Source: Paraburkholderia hospita | GTDB taxonomy: Bacteria; Pseudomonadota; Gammaproteobacteria; Burkholderiales; Burkholderiaceae | Assembly: GCF_002902965.1 (NCBI RefSeq) | Contig: NZ_CP026108.1 | Coordinates: 310,001 to 374,000, forward strand | Direction: 5' to 3' | DNA length: 64,000 nucleotides | In this document: positions 17,818 through 25,656 of the stretch, in pieces | Numbering within the stretch: position 1 is the stretch's first letter | Layout of the letters: each line of letters opens with the position of its first letter | The notes under the pieces: generated by a model | Told to the model about the DNA's origin: nothing | Databases searched by the model: none | Seen by the model: only the letters and a program-made list of their open reading frames with translations | Translations under genes and position numbers: made by a program

Positions 17818-19034
17818 GGCCTCACCTTTGAACACAACACACCTTCGGTCTGCATCGCGTCGATTTCGGCAGCGCCGAAACCCAGCGATTGCGCCACTTC
17901 CGCGTTGTGCTGACCGAGATCGGGCGCGACGTCGCGGATCGTCGTATCGCAGTCCGAGAAGCGGAAGGGCAGATTCGGCAGACGGAATGTCCCGTAGCGA
18001 GGGTGCTCCTGCTCGACTACCATGCCGCGCGCGACGATCTGCGGATCGGCAAGTACCTCATCGATACGCTGCACCTTCGCACACGGCACATCGATGCCGT
18101 CGAGCAGTGCAAGCACCTGCGCAACCGGTCGGTTTGCCACCCAGGGCTTCACGACGGACAGAATGTCCAACCGGTTCGCGTTGCGTCCCGCGAGGGTGTG
18201 AAAGCGTGTGTCGGTGCCAAAACCGTCCGGTCCGCCATGCGCCTCGATCAGAGCTGCGAAGCGCTTCCAGGCGTCGTCCACCTGCGCCGCGATCACGAGG
18301 TCGCCGTCGGCGGCACGGAACACGCCATAGAGCGTCGACGTGGGCATATCGTGGCCCGTCTGCTCCGGCAGGATGCCTTGCATCGTGTAACACTGCACCG
18401 CGTATTCGTGCATCGACACCAGCGTGTCGTACAGCGCCATGTCGATGTGTTGGCCGCGCCCGCTCTTCACGCGGCCGAGCAGTGCGGCATTGATCGCCGC
18501 TACGGCGTGAATGCCCGTATACATGTCGCCCAGCGAGATGCGCATCAATGGCGGCGGTTCACCGGGCGTGCCGATCATCTGCATGATCCCGCTCTTCGCT
18601 TCGGCAATCAGGCCGAAACCTGCGCGGTGCGCGTCCGGTCCCGTGTGGCCGTAGGCCGAGATCGAGCAGTAGACGAGGCCCGGATTGCGCGCGGACAGTT
18701 CGTCATAGCCCAGCCCGAGTTTGTTCAATGCACCCGGCCGGTAGTTCTCGACGAACACGTCCGCCGAGTCACACAGCCGCTGCATGAACGCCTTGCCGCG
18801 CGCGTCGCGCATGTTGACGCTGACGCCGCGCTTGCCCATGTTCAGTTGCAGGAAATAGCCGCTCTGCTCGTCGTCGAGCACGGTTGCGTGCTGACGTCCG
18901 GCGTCGCCGCTGCCTGGACGCTCGACCTTGATGACTTCGGCACCGAGCGCCGCGAGACAACGTCCGACATACGGACCGGCCAGAAAATGGCTGTAATCGA
19001 CGACGCGGATACCTTCGAGAGGACGTGCTTGCAT
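17814..19034 (-). CDS. CaiB/BaiF (class III) CoA-transferase
   Basis: The 406-residue protein has the class III CoA-transferase signature: an N-terminal LEGIRVVDYSHFLAGPYVG, then EVIKVERPGSGD, VFVENYRPGALNKLGLGYD and the active-site region RISLGDMYTGIHA, whose Asp should form the acyl-enzyme. These enzymes move CoA between carboxylic acids such as succinate, formate, oxalate or carnitine derivatives. The acceptor here cannot be told from sequence. The ATG shares one base with the MaoC stop and its own stop overlaps the aroE start, so it is embedded in one transcript. With the MaoC-type hydratase it could activate an organic acid and hydrate the enoyl-CoA. Confidence 0.93.
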   Translation of the reverse strand: MQARPLEGIRVVDYSHFLAGPYVGRCLAALGAEVIKVERPGSGDAGRQHATVLDDEQSGYFLQLNMGKRGVSVNMRDARGKAFMQRLCDSADVFVENYRPGALNKLGLGYDELSARNPGLVYCSISAYGHTGPDAHRAGFGLIAEAKSGIMQMIGTPGEPPPLMRISLGDMYTGIHAVAAINAALLGRVKSGRGQHIDMALYDTLVSMHEYAVQCYTMQGILPEQTGHDMPTSTLYGVFRAADGDLVIAAQVDDAWKRFAALIEAHGGPDGFGTDTRFHTLAGRNANRLDILSVVKPWVANRPVAQVLALLDGIDVPCAKVQRIDEVLADPQIVARGMVVEQEHPRYGTFRLPNLPFRFSDCDTTIRDVAPDLGQHNAEVAQSLGFGAAEIDAMQTEGVLCSKVRP

Positions 19035-19492
19035 CAGAATGCTCCCGGTCGGCGCGGCACCATCAAGCGATGCTCGCCATGCTGGACGACCAGGCCGTCC
19101 TGATTGATCAGTTCGGACGGCAGTACGACGATGCCCCAGCCCGGACGGCTCTTGCTCGCGCGCATCGTGCCCACGCGGAACTTCACGTGCAGCACGTCAT
19201 TGACCTTGATCGGAAGGTTGAAGTCCCACGTCCAGCCGAGCGACATGCCGGGCAGGAAGCGGTATTCGCTCTGGGTCTTGAGCCCATCGGCGATAGACAG
19301 GCCGAACAGACCATGCGCGACGATCGAACCGAAGTGGCTCGCGTTCGCATATTCCTCGTCCACGTGAACCGGCGTGTGATCGCCGGTGAGGTCGGCGTAG
19401 GCCAGAATGCGTTCCTTTGTCACCGTGTAGGTCGGGCTCATGCACACGTCGCCCTCGTTGGCGTCGTCCCAGTACTTATCGATGATCGTCAT
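19034..19492 (-). CDS. MaoC-like hot-dog dehydratase/hydratase
   Basis: The protein is 152 residues from MTIIDKYWDDANEGD. It contains the MaoC hydratase signature with paired Asp and His: AYADLTGDHTPVHVDEEYA and IVAHGLFGLSIADGL. Members of this family hydrate enoyl-CoA thioesters; mesaconyl-CoA and related hydratases are close comparisons. The start was moved five codons inward from the longest frame because MTIID matches the family and lies one base after the VOC gene stop. The tight packing with the CoA-transferase implies sequential reactions. Confidence 0.9.
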   Translation of the reverse strand: MTIIDKYWDDANEGDVCMSPTYTVTKERILAYADLTGDHTPVHVDEEYANASHFGSIVAHGLFGLSIADGLKTQSEYRFLPGMSLGWTWDFNLPIKVNDVLHVKFRVGTMRASKSRPGWGIVVLPSELINQDGLVVQHGEHRLMVPRRPGAF

Positions 19493-19493
19493 C

Positions 19494-19886
19494 TCAAACC
19501 TCCGCACGCGGGTTGATGTCCAGCGCCCGCGCCACGCATGAAGCGGGCTTGGCCTGAATCAGTTCGACGGCGAGGCCGTCCGGCAGGCGCAACCAGTTGC
19601 GTCCCTGCGGCATTTCGCTGACGTCATACTGTTGCGCGGCGGCGAGCGCCGCTTCCATGTCTTCGCACATCACGCCCAGGTGACCAAGGCGGCCTTCGGG
19701 CGCGTCATGCTGCGGGTTATGAATGAATTGCAGCCCGCCGAGCGTCCAGTACTGCCGTGGTTCTTCGACGGTGCCGTCGACCTCGCGCATCGTCATGCCG
19801 AAAACGTCTTCGAAAAAGCGGATGTGCCAGTGAATGTCCTTCACCCAGATGGCGACATGCTCCAGATAAGCCTTGCTGCCGTTCAT
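19494..19886 (-). CDS. VOC-superfamily (glyoxalase/dioxygenase fold) protein
   Basis: About 130 residues from MNGSKAYLEHVAIWVKDI. The beta-alpha-beta-beta-beta pattern of glyoxalase I/bleomycin-resistance folds is recognisable: EHVAIWVKDIHWHIRFFEDV, FIHNPQHD, GHLGVMCEDMEAAL and LPDGLAVELIQ. His and Glu residues suited to binding a divalent metal sit at the expected strands. Substrate is unknown; methylmalonyl-CoA epimerase, lactoylglutathione lyase and ring-cleavage dioxygenases share this fold. The ATG overlaps the stop of the upstream panE-like gene (ATGA). In context an epimerase or lyase acting on the operon's CoA intermediate is plausible, but unproven. Confidence 0.85.
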   Translation of the reverse strand: MNGSKAYLEHVAIWVKDIHWHIRFFEDVFGMTMREVDGTVEEPRQYWTLGGLQFIHNPQHDAPEGRLGHLGVMCEDMEAALAAAQQYDVSEMPQGRNWLRLPDGLAVELIQAKPASCVARALDINPRAEV

Positions 19887-20830
19887 GCATTTGTCTCCCT
19901 GCGTTGTCGGTCGGCCATGGCGCGCTCGATGCCCTTGATGCAGGCGACCAGCGTCGCGTTGACGGGCGTCGGCACGCCGTGCCGTTGTCCCCATCGCACG
20001 ACCGCGCCGTTGATAAAGTCGATTTCAGTGATGGAGCCTTTTTCGAGGCTTTGCAGCATCGAGGTCTTGAAGGCGGAAGAAAGGCCTTCGCCAGCGAGGA
20101 TCCACGGGCGTTCAGGATCAGTGGTGGAAAGCGTTACGCCAGCGGCGTGAGCGACTGCGATTGCTTCAGCGACTGCCGCGAGCGCAGCCGTCTTCAGAAG
20201 CGGCTCGTCGTAGAGTTGGCCGTAGGTGAGGCCAGTCGTGCCCGTCAGCGCGCCGGTTGCGACATTGACGAGCAACTTGTCCCACATCGTGCCGACTATG
20301 TTGTCGCTGACGGTGGTAGCCAGCCCGGCGGCGTTGAAGGTTTCAGCGATCGCCATCACGCGGGAAGTGATCCCGCCGTCGAGTTCGCCGATATAAGTCG
20401 CCTTGCCAGCGACGCCGGACTCGATGTGCCCCGGATTGCGCATCACGCCGCCGACATAGGTCTTGCCGGCCAGCACGCGCCCACGACCCACGATGTCCGC
20501 CAGCACATCTTCGTGCCCGAGGCCGTTCTGCAACGACAGGACAAGCGTGTCGGGTCCGACGAGCGCCAGGGCGCCACGCATCGCTGCATCGGTATGAAAT
20601 GACTTGACCAGCACGACCACCAGATCGACGGCGCCCACTTCGGCGGCACGCGTCGTGGCCTTTACTTCCACACGACGCGTGCCATTCGCATCGTCTACGC
20701 GCAGACCGTCGCGCCGCATGGCCTCCACATGCGCCACCGAGCGGTTCAGCAACCACACCTCGTTGCCGCCTTCCATCAGCGCCGCGCCGATGGCACAGCC
20801 CAGAGCACCCGCACCCAGAATCACAATCTT
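19883..20830 (-). CDS. 2-dehydropantoate 2-reductase family protein (ApbA/PanE-like)
   Basis: About 315 residues. The Rossmann motif ILGAGALGCAIG begins the protein, followed by LLNRSVAHVEAMRRDGL. The typical NGLGHEDVLADIVG and DKLLVNVATGALTG segments and a helical C-terminal dimerisation domain (PTPVNATLVACIKGIE) are present. PanE reduces 2-dehydropantoate to pantoate with NADPH, but many paralogues act on other 2-oxo acids. A GTG start is chosen because AAGGAGA lies 6 bases upstream and the motif begins immediately; the longer ATG frame adds residues outside the family fold. It is the first gene of the operon and diverges from the LysR gene. Confidence 0.88.
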   Translation of the reverse strand, partial: KIVILGAGALGCAIGAALMEGGNEVWLLNRSVAHVEAMRRDGLRVDDANGTRRVEVKATTRAAEVGAVDLVVVLVKSFHTDAAMRGALALVGPDTLVLSLQNGLGHEDVLADIVGRGRVLAGKTYVGGVMRNPGHIESGVAGKATYIGELDGGITSRVMAIAETFNAAGLATTVSDNIVGTMWDKLLVNVATGALTGTTGLTYGQLYDEPLLKTAALAAVAEAIAVAHAAGVTLSTTDPERPWILAGEGLSSAFKTSMLQSLEKGSITEIDFINGAVVRWGQRHGVPTPVNATLVACIKGIERAMADRQRRETNA

Positions 20831-20897
20831 CACTGCCGTCTCCTTAATCTGGAGATCAAGATACGATTCGATGCTCATGTCGGCAATGCAATGGATA

Positions 20898-20911
20898 CAA
20901 TGACGTCATTG
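20898..20911. promoter_or_regulatory. Perfect 14-bp palindrome in the divergent panE-like/LysR promoter
   Basis: CAATGACGTCATTG reads the same on both strands. A further GCAATG just upstream is inverted relative to the CATTGC inside the right arm, widening the symmetry. The site sits between divergent starts at 20830 and 20929, where LysR-type regulators usually bind. An operator role is inferred from position and symmetry only. Confidence 0.5.
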
Positions 20912-20928
20912 CACCAGACAATAATGGT

Positions 20929-21834
20929 ATGAACCCGGCAGAACTCCCCGATCTGAAACTGCTGCAGCTTTTCGATCTTCTCTACGACGTCCGCAATGTC
21001 ACGCGTGTCGCGGAGCAACTCGGACAGAGTCAGCCGACCGTCAGCATCTGGCTCGGGCGTTTGCGTGAGCATCTGCAAGACCCGCTGTTCATCCGTACGC
21101 CTGGCGGCATGGCACCGACGCCGCAAGCCGATGCGCTGATCGGTCCGTGCCGGGAGATTCTCGAATCACTGCGGAGTTTCGCTGCGTGGGAGATTGCATT
21201 CGATCCCACCACCGCCAAGCGGCGGTTTCGCATCTGCATGACCGACGCGAGCCACATCACGCTGCTTCCTCGAATGCTGGCGCACGTGCGCGCGCAGGCG
21301 CCCGGGATCCGTCTCGAAGCGGCCAGGATCGACGGCAATACCGAACGCGCGCTGGAGTCAGGTGAGGCAGACCTTGCGATCGGTCACGTGCCCTGGCTCG
21401 GCGGCGGCATTTACCAGCAGCAGTTGTACACGCAGGACTGGGTGTGTCTGATGAACAGGCATCATCCGCGCGTGCGCGGAAAGCTCGGGCTCAAGCAGTA
21501 CCGCGCGGAAGGCCATGTCGCCATCGCGGCAGGGACGGGGGCGCAACTGCTGGAGCAGGCGCTGGTGCGCGAGAACGTCGAGCGGGACGTGGTACTCGAG
21601 CTGCCGGGTTTTCTCGGGCTCGGGGCCATCATCAAGAGCACCGACCTGATTGCCACGCTGCCGCGGCATATCGGCGAGACGCTGGCGAAGGTGAATGACC
21701 TGTCGGTTCATCCGTGTCCGATGCCGGTGGAGGGGTTTGCCGTGCGGCAGCACTGGCACGCCCGCTATCACCACGAAGCGGGAAATCGCTGGCTGCGCGA
21801 TCTGGTGGTTCAGCTATTCAGCAGTTTGCGGTGA
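20929..21834 (+). CDS. LysR-family transcriptional regulator
   Basis: The 301-residue protein has an N-terminal winged helix (LLQLFDLLYDVRNVTRVAEQ, then LGQSQPTVSIWLGRLREHL, DPLFIRTPGGMAPT) and a C-terminal two-lobed effector domain (about 90-295). The DPLFxRxxxGMxPT pattern matches the NodD/SyrM/LinR-like branch often tied to aromatic or organic-acid metabolism. It diverges from the aroQ/aroE/CoA-transferase operon across a 98-base intergenic region with a perfect palindrome. By the usual LysR logic it should autoregulate and control that operon in response to a pathway metabolite. Confidence 0.93.
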   Translation: MNPAELPDLKLLQLFDLLYDVRNVTRVAEQLGQSQPTVSIWLGRLREHLQDPLFIRTPGGMAPTPQADALIGPCREILESLRSFAAWEIAFDPTTAKRRFRICMTDASHITLLPRMLAHVRAQAPGIRLEAARIDGNTERALESGEADLAIGHVPWLGGGIYQQQLYTQDWVCLMNRHHPRVRGKLGLKQYRAEGHVAIAAGTGAQLLEQALVRENVERDVVLELPGFLGLGAIIKSTDLIATLPRHIGETLAKVNDLSVHPCPMPVEGFAVRQHWHARYHHEAGNRWLRDLVVQLFSSLR

Positions 21835-21835
21835 C

Positions 21836-21985
21836 CAGACTCCAGGTTTTCCACAACGCGCACTCCCATGCGCGAGTTTCTGTTTGAGAAAGTCGACGCA
21901 GACGCGCAGCTTTGCCGACTGCGCCGAGCGTGCCGCCGATATCGCCCATGCGTCGATCGGCCGCCCCGCGCCCAGCGCAGCACGA
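21836..21985 (-). pseudogene. Possible C-terminal remnant of a second LysR-type regulator
   Basis: The minus strand reads PIDAWAISAARSAQSAKLRV followed by CVDFLKQKLA, which resembles the end of a LysR effector domain (AAR-x-SAKVRVFVDFL). Upstream the frame is broken, and about 80 bases further an IS1182-family element begins. The rest of the gene is not visible on the other side of the element. Identification rests on a short match and is tentative. Confidence 0.4.
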
Positions 21986-22062
21986 CGTGACTAGGGTTCA
22001 ATGTCAGCGATCCCGTCGCGTTGTGTGTAGCCTTGGCGTCAAGCGAGCGCTCTTCCGTTTTC

Positions 22063-23705
22063 GGCCCAGACTGTGTCAAAACACCATTTTGGCGCGGTAA
22101 AATAGTTCATCCGATAGCGGAGGATGAGCGAGATGAAGCGGTTCGTTCAAGGCGACAATCGTACACAAAGCTTTCTCCTCCCCGAAGCACTTGACGACTA
22201 CGTGACGGACACCAATCCCGTGCGCGTAGTCGATGTTTTTGTAGATGAGCTTGATCTTCAGAAGCTCGGATTTGAAGGTGTTGAGCCAGCTCTGACGGGG
22301 CGGCCTTCATATCATCCGGAGGTGATGCTCAAGATCTATATCTACGGTTACCTGAACCGTATTCAATCCAGCCGCCGCCTTGAACGCGAGGCCCAGCGCA
22401 ATATCGAACTGATGTGGCTCACGGGCCGCCTGGCCCCGGACTTCAAGACCATTGCGCGGTTTCGTAAAGACAACGGCAAAGCAATCCGCGGCGTCTGTCG
22501 TCAGTTCGTCATGCTATGCCAGCGTCTGGACCTCTTCGCCGAAGCGTTCGTTGCAATCGACGGCAGCAAGTTCAAGGCGGTGAACCACCGCGACCGCAAC
22601 TTCACAAGCGCCAAGCTTGAACGACGCATGCGCGACATCGAGTCAAGTATCGCTCGCTATCTCGATGCGATGGATACAGCGGATCGTCAGGAGCCTGCAA
22701 TCGCGAAGGTCAGAACAGAACGATTACAGGACAAGATTGCAGCCTTGAAGGAACAGATGCGAAGCCTCAAGGAGATCGAGGTCCAACTCAACGCAGCACC
22801 CGACAAACAGGTATCGCTCACGGACCCAGATGCTCGTTCGATGAAGACGCGGGGAACCGGAGTCGTCGGCTACAACGTCCAGACGGCGGTTGATACGAAG
22901 CACCATCTGATCGTCGCGCACGTGGTTACTAATGATGGCATTGATCGAGATCAGCTGACGTCGATGGCGAAGCTGGCGCGTGATGAAATGGGCGTCGACA
23001 GGCTCACTGCAATTGCGGATCGCGGCTACTACAAGAGCGAGGAGATACTCGCATGTCACGAGGCTGGAATAAATGTGTTCGTTCCTAAGACCGTGACATC
23101 GAGCGCAACGGCTCATGGCCGATTCGGCAAGGATGACTTCATCTATAACGCGAGGACGAACGAATATCGGTGCCCAGCAGGCGAGCGGCTCATCTGGCGA
23201 TTCTCAACCGTTGAGCGCGGCCTGACGATCAGTAAGTACTGGAGTTCTAATTGCCAGCAATGTTCGCTAAAAGGGGACTGCACGCCGGGTCCTCAACGTC
23301 GCGTGACACGCTGGGAGCACGAGGCTGTTCTTGATGAGATGCAGGCGCGACTTGATCATGCGCCTGAGATGATGCGCATCCGGCGACAGACTGTCGAGCA
23401 CCCCTTCGGCACGATCAAGGCATGGATGGGCGCCACTCATTTCCTGACACGGACCATCGAGAAAGTGAGCACGGAGATGAGCCTGCACGTGCTGGCGTAC
23501 AACATGAAGCGGGTGATCAAACTACTCGGTTCCGAAGCGGTTATGAAGGCGATGCGGGCGTGACGCCCGTGCGGAGTTGTTGAGCCTTTGCGATATGTTC
23601 GGCTGTGATTTGACCTTCGGCTCGTCGCAGTCGACAAGCGGCAATCCGCACCGGCACAGATTTCCTCAATTCCCAGTGGCTAAGCGTTTTGACACAGTCT
23701 GGGCC
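22063..23705 (+). mobile_element. IS1182-family insertion sequence, complete, about 1643 bp
   Basis: The ends are perfect 20-bp inverted repeats: GGCCCAGACTGTGTCAAAAC at 22063-22082 and its reverse complement at 23686-23705. The outermost four bases (GGCC) are self-complementary and could instead be target sequence. The element encloses a single intact transposase gene. The perfect ends and intact gene suggest a recent insertion. It lies between a possible LysR remnant and the initiator tRNA locus. Confidence 0.9.
22124..23563 (+). CDS. IS1182-family transposase
   Basis: The 479-residue enzyme opens with the N-terminal DUF772 region (GRPSYHPEVMLKIYIYGYLN, SSRRLEREAQRNIELMWL) and has a DDE core: FVAIDGSKFKAVNHR, then DRLTAIADRGYYKS and the Glu in RRQTVEHPFGTIKAWMG. 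A Cys-containing insertion (CQQCSLKGDC) lies near residue 390, as in relatives. A GAGG motif precedes the ATG. No internal stops are present, so it is probably active. Confidence 0.95.
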   Translation: MSEMKRFVQGDNRTQSFLLPEALDDYVTDTNPVRVVDVFVDELDLQKLGFEGVEPALTGRPSYHPEVMLKIYIYGYLNRIQSSRRLEREAQRNIELMWLTGRLAPDFKTIARFRKDNGKAIRGVCRQFVMLCQRLDLFAEAFVAIDGSKFKAVNHRDRNFTSAKLERRMRDIESSIARYLDAMDTADRQEPAIAKVRTERLQDKIAALKEQMRSLKEIEVQLNAAPDKQVSLTDPDARSMKTRGTGVVGYNVQTAVDTKHHLIVAHVVTNDGIDRDQLTSMAKLARDEMGVDRLTAIADRGYYKSEEILACHEAGINVFVPKTVTSSATAHGRFGKDDFIYNARTNEYRCPAGERLIWRFSTVERGLTISKYWSSNCQQCSLKGDCTPGPQRRVTRWEHEAVLDEMQARLDHAPEMMRIRRQTVEHPFGTIKAWMGATHFLTRTIEKVSTEMSLHVLAYNMKRVIKLLGSEAVMKAMRA

Positions 23706-23987
23706 ATAAACGGCCCTTGGTGCTCTGCAGGCAGACGTCCGCTGACGAGTGATGAGCCGCCGTTCTGCAAAGCAATGCGATCGAAGATCCGACAAACGAG
23801 CCAGCTCTTTTTTCCGTACTGCGTGGAACGGCTCCGAATCGATGGCTGGTGGCGGAAGATGAATCTGGTCGTCTACATCGAGCCAAGACAGTACTCATGT
23901 CGTCCTGGCGAGTACCTTGATCGCGATTTTATCTGGTGGATATCGCCACCCCCAATCACCTGCGGCGCTGGCAGGTTCCGAGTCCTG
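23706..23987. other. Intergenic between IS1182 and the tRNA promoter
   Basis: About 280 bases with no supported gene. Short frames near the IS end lack start signals. The only clear signal is the promoter just downstream at 23988-24016. Confidence 0.4.
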
Positions 23988-24016
23988 TTGACCGGAACCC
24001 GCAACCCCCGTACACT
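23988..24016 (+). promoter_or_regulatory. Sigma70-type promoter for the initiator tRNA
   Basis: The -35 hexamer TTGACC and -10 hexamer TACACT are separated by exactly 17 bases, and the -10 box ends 6 bases before the first tRNA base. The spacing fits a strong housekeeping promoter. Confidence 0.75.
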
Positions 24017-24022
24017 CCGCGC

Positions 24023-24099
24023 CGCGGGGTGGAGCAGTCTGGCAGCTCGTCGGGCTCATAACCCGAAGGTCACAGGTTCAAATCCTGTCCCCGCAACCA
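24023..24099 (+). tRNA. tRNA-fMet (initiator, anticodon CAT)
   Basis: The 77-nt gene folds as a cloverleaf with CGCGGGG/CCCCGCA acceptor strands, anticodon loop CTCATAA, and T arm GGTTCAAATCC, ending in an encoded ACCA. Two initiator hallmarks are visible: an unpaired C at position 1 against A at 72, and three consecutive G-C pairs (GGG/CCC) next to the anticodon loop. It has its own promoter and a downstream terminator, so it is a single-gene transcription unit. Confidence 0.97.
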
Positions 24100-24107
24100 G
24101 CATACGA

Positions 24108-24139
24108 AGCCTGTCAGGTGACCGCCTGACGGGCTTTTT
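24108..24139 (+). terminator. Rho-independent terminator of the tRNA-fMet gene
   Basis: An 11-base stem (AGCCTGTCAGG paired with CCTGACGGGCT, one G-U pair) is followed by TTTTT. Confidence 0.85.
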
Positions 24140-24213
24140 GCCCTACGTCTCCGGAACGTTGCAGCCGCAGCAGTGCCCGGAAAATGCGGCGAGCGTCACG
24201 AGATACCCTGCCA

Positions 24214-25347
24214 TCACAGCGTTCCCCGGGCCACTACCTGCCGGGGCAGGCTCACTGTAAAGGCGGTCTCCTGTCCGTCCGAGCGCACGTCGATCTTGCC
24301 GCCGTGCGCCACGGCGATCTCGCGAGCGATATACAGTCCGAGCCCGAGATTGGCGCCCTTCCGGGATCCGGCATCGGGGCCGCGCTGGAGTGGGTCGAAT
24401 ATTCTTGGCAGCAGCGCAGGATCGATGGCTGCACCCGCGTTTCTCACCTCGAACCGGACTTCCGTGTCGTCGCCTGTCAACGCCACCCGCACTGGCACGT
24501 CATGCGTGCCATACCGGATCGCATTCACGACCAGGTTACCCAGCAACTGCTGCAGGCGCAGACCGTCCCAGACGCCCCGCAGGGTCGCAGGCGCCTCCAG
24601 CACGATCTGGCGCTCTGGATGAGCCGCACGCAACTGGTCAGTCTCATCGGCAAAAACCGCAACAAGGTCCACCTCGGCTGGCACGATGCCGATGCCCAGA
24701 CCCAGCTCGGTCCGATTAAAATCGCACAGATCGTCGAGCAGCGCCTGCATCCGGGCCCCAGTCCGGATCAGACGGTCTGCGGCAGACGATACTCCTTCAC
24801 CGGCATTCATCCTCGTGAGATAGGACGCCGTCGCGTGGATGGTCTGCAGCGGGCTGCGCATGTCATGGCCCAGCATCCCGAGGAACAGGTTGCGTGCCCG
24901 CTCGACTTCAGCGCTGAAAGAACGGACCGATTCGGCAATCGCCTGGTCCACCGCTTCATTGAAACGGATGATGTCATCGAGATAGCGTGCTTCAGGCTGA
25001 CAATCGTCCATCCACAATTCAAGCACGCTGGCGCGCAGCGCGCGGTACTCGGCGGCCAGCTGGTTGATGTCGAAACCGCTTTGCGCGCGCAGAAGGGCGT
25101 GCGTGTGTGCCGCCGTGTGCGGCGCATCGGCCAGCTGCGGGGCCCGCCCCCATGCTTTCTGCGACCGCGCGTCCGCGCTCTGCCCGGTCGACAGGTCGGC
25201 CACCATCGCTTCAAGCAGCGGCCGTGCATGATCACGCAACGCCAGCGAATCCATGCGCGCCGCCGCAGGCAGCAAGGTCACGGCGAACGCCTCCCATTGC
25301 ACGAGGATGCGCTCCATATCGCGCAGGATGAACTCAGACAGTCGCAT
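24214..25347 (-). CDS. Soluble sensor histidine kinase with an RsbRD-like N-terminal domain
   Basis: About 377 residues from MRLSEFILRDMERIL. The N-terminal 150 residues are all-helical and resemble the RsbRD/RsbU-type globin-like sensory fold (WEAFAVTLLP, GFDINQLAAEYRALRASVL). Then comes HisKA with FLGMLGHDMRSPLQTIHA and a HATPase domain (LLGNLVVNAIRYG, GANLGLGLYIAREIAVAHGG). No membrane segment is visible. It lacks an adjacent response regulator, but the gene at 25657-27576 on the same strand ends in a receiver domain. The start was chosen to exclude 18 upstream residues and to follow one base after the small frame at 25349-25528. Confidence 0.9.
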   Translation of the reverse strand: MRLSEFILRDMERILVQWEAFAVTLLPAAARMDSLALRDHARPLLEAMVADLSTGQSADARSQKAWGRAPQLADAPHTAAHTHALLRAQSGFDINQLAAEYRALRASVLELWMDDCQPEARYLDDIIRFNEAVDQAIAESVRSFSAEVERARNLFLGMLGHDMRSPLQTIHATASYLTRMNAGEGVSSAADRLIRTGARMQALLDDLCDFNRTELGLGIGIVPAEVDLVAVFADETDQLRAAHPERQIVLEAPATLRGVWDGLRLQQLLGNLVVNAIRYGTHDVPVRVALTGDDTEVRFEVRNAGAAIDPALLPRIFDPLQRGPDAGSRKGANLGLGLYIAREIAVAHGGKIDVRSDGQETAFTVSLPRQVVARGTL

Positions 25348-25348
25348 G

Positions 25349-25528
25349 TCATTCCTTGAGAAAGCGAAAAATCCCCTTTGAGCCTTCCGGCTGCGGGTCA
25401 TCGTCGCGGATCTGCAACGGCTCTGTCGGTGGCGTAACGACCGGCTGGAACGGCGATCGCGGCCTTATGTGTCCCGGCTTATCCGCCCCGAAGACGTTAT
25501 TTCTATCAATGCAGGTCGACCTCACCAT
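25349..25528 (-). CDS. Small hypothetical protein upstream of the RsbRD kinase
   Basis: A possible peptide of about 59 residues whose stop lies one base before the kinase ATG, which suggests translational coupling. The C-terminal half looks protein-like and proline-rich (PVVTPPTEPLQIRDDDPQP, then GSKGIFRFLKE). The start is uncertain: ATG at 25528 is the nearest, with no strong ribosome binding site. I recognise no family. It may be a leader peptide, a small partner of the kinase, or chance. Confidence 0.4.
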   Translation of the reverse strand: MVRSTCIDRNNVFGADKPGHIRPRSPFQPVVTPPTEPLQIRDDDPQPEGSKGIFRFLKE

Positions 25529-25656
25529 CGACACGTAGCCCACCCGTCGCGCTGCAGAACATCGCATCTGCTATGCAGTTTCTTCCGTCGTCGGGTGCAG
25601 TCACCACCACCGGCCACAGCACCCGCCACCTCAGGGAATCCATCATGCGGTCGCGG

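Noticed and set aside
17889..19103. A 404-codon plus-strand frame opposite the CoA-transferase gene
   Set aside because: The minus strand encodes an intact class III CoA-transferase with overlaps to its neighbours; the plus frame has no family features.
24023..24099. tRNA gene as the attachment site of an adjacent island
   Set aside because: No repeat of the tRNA 3' end and no adjacent integrase were seen; the next genes are ordinary kinases.
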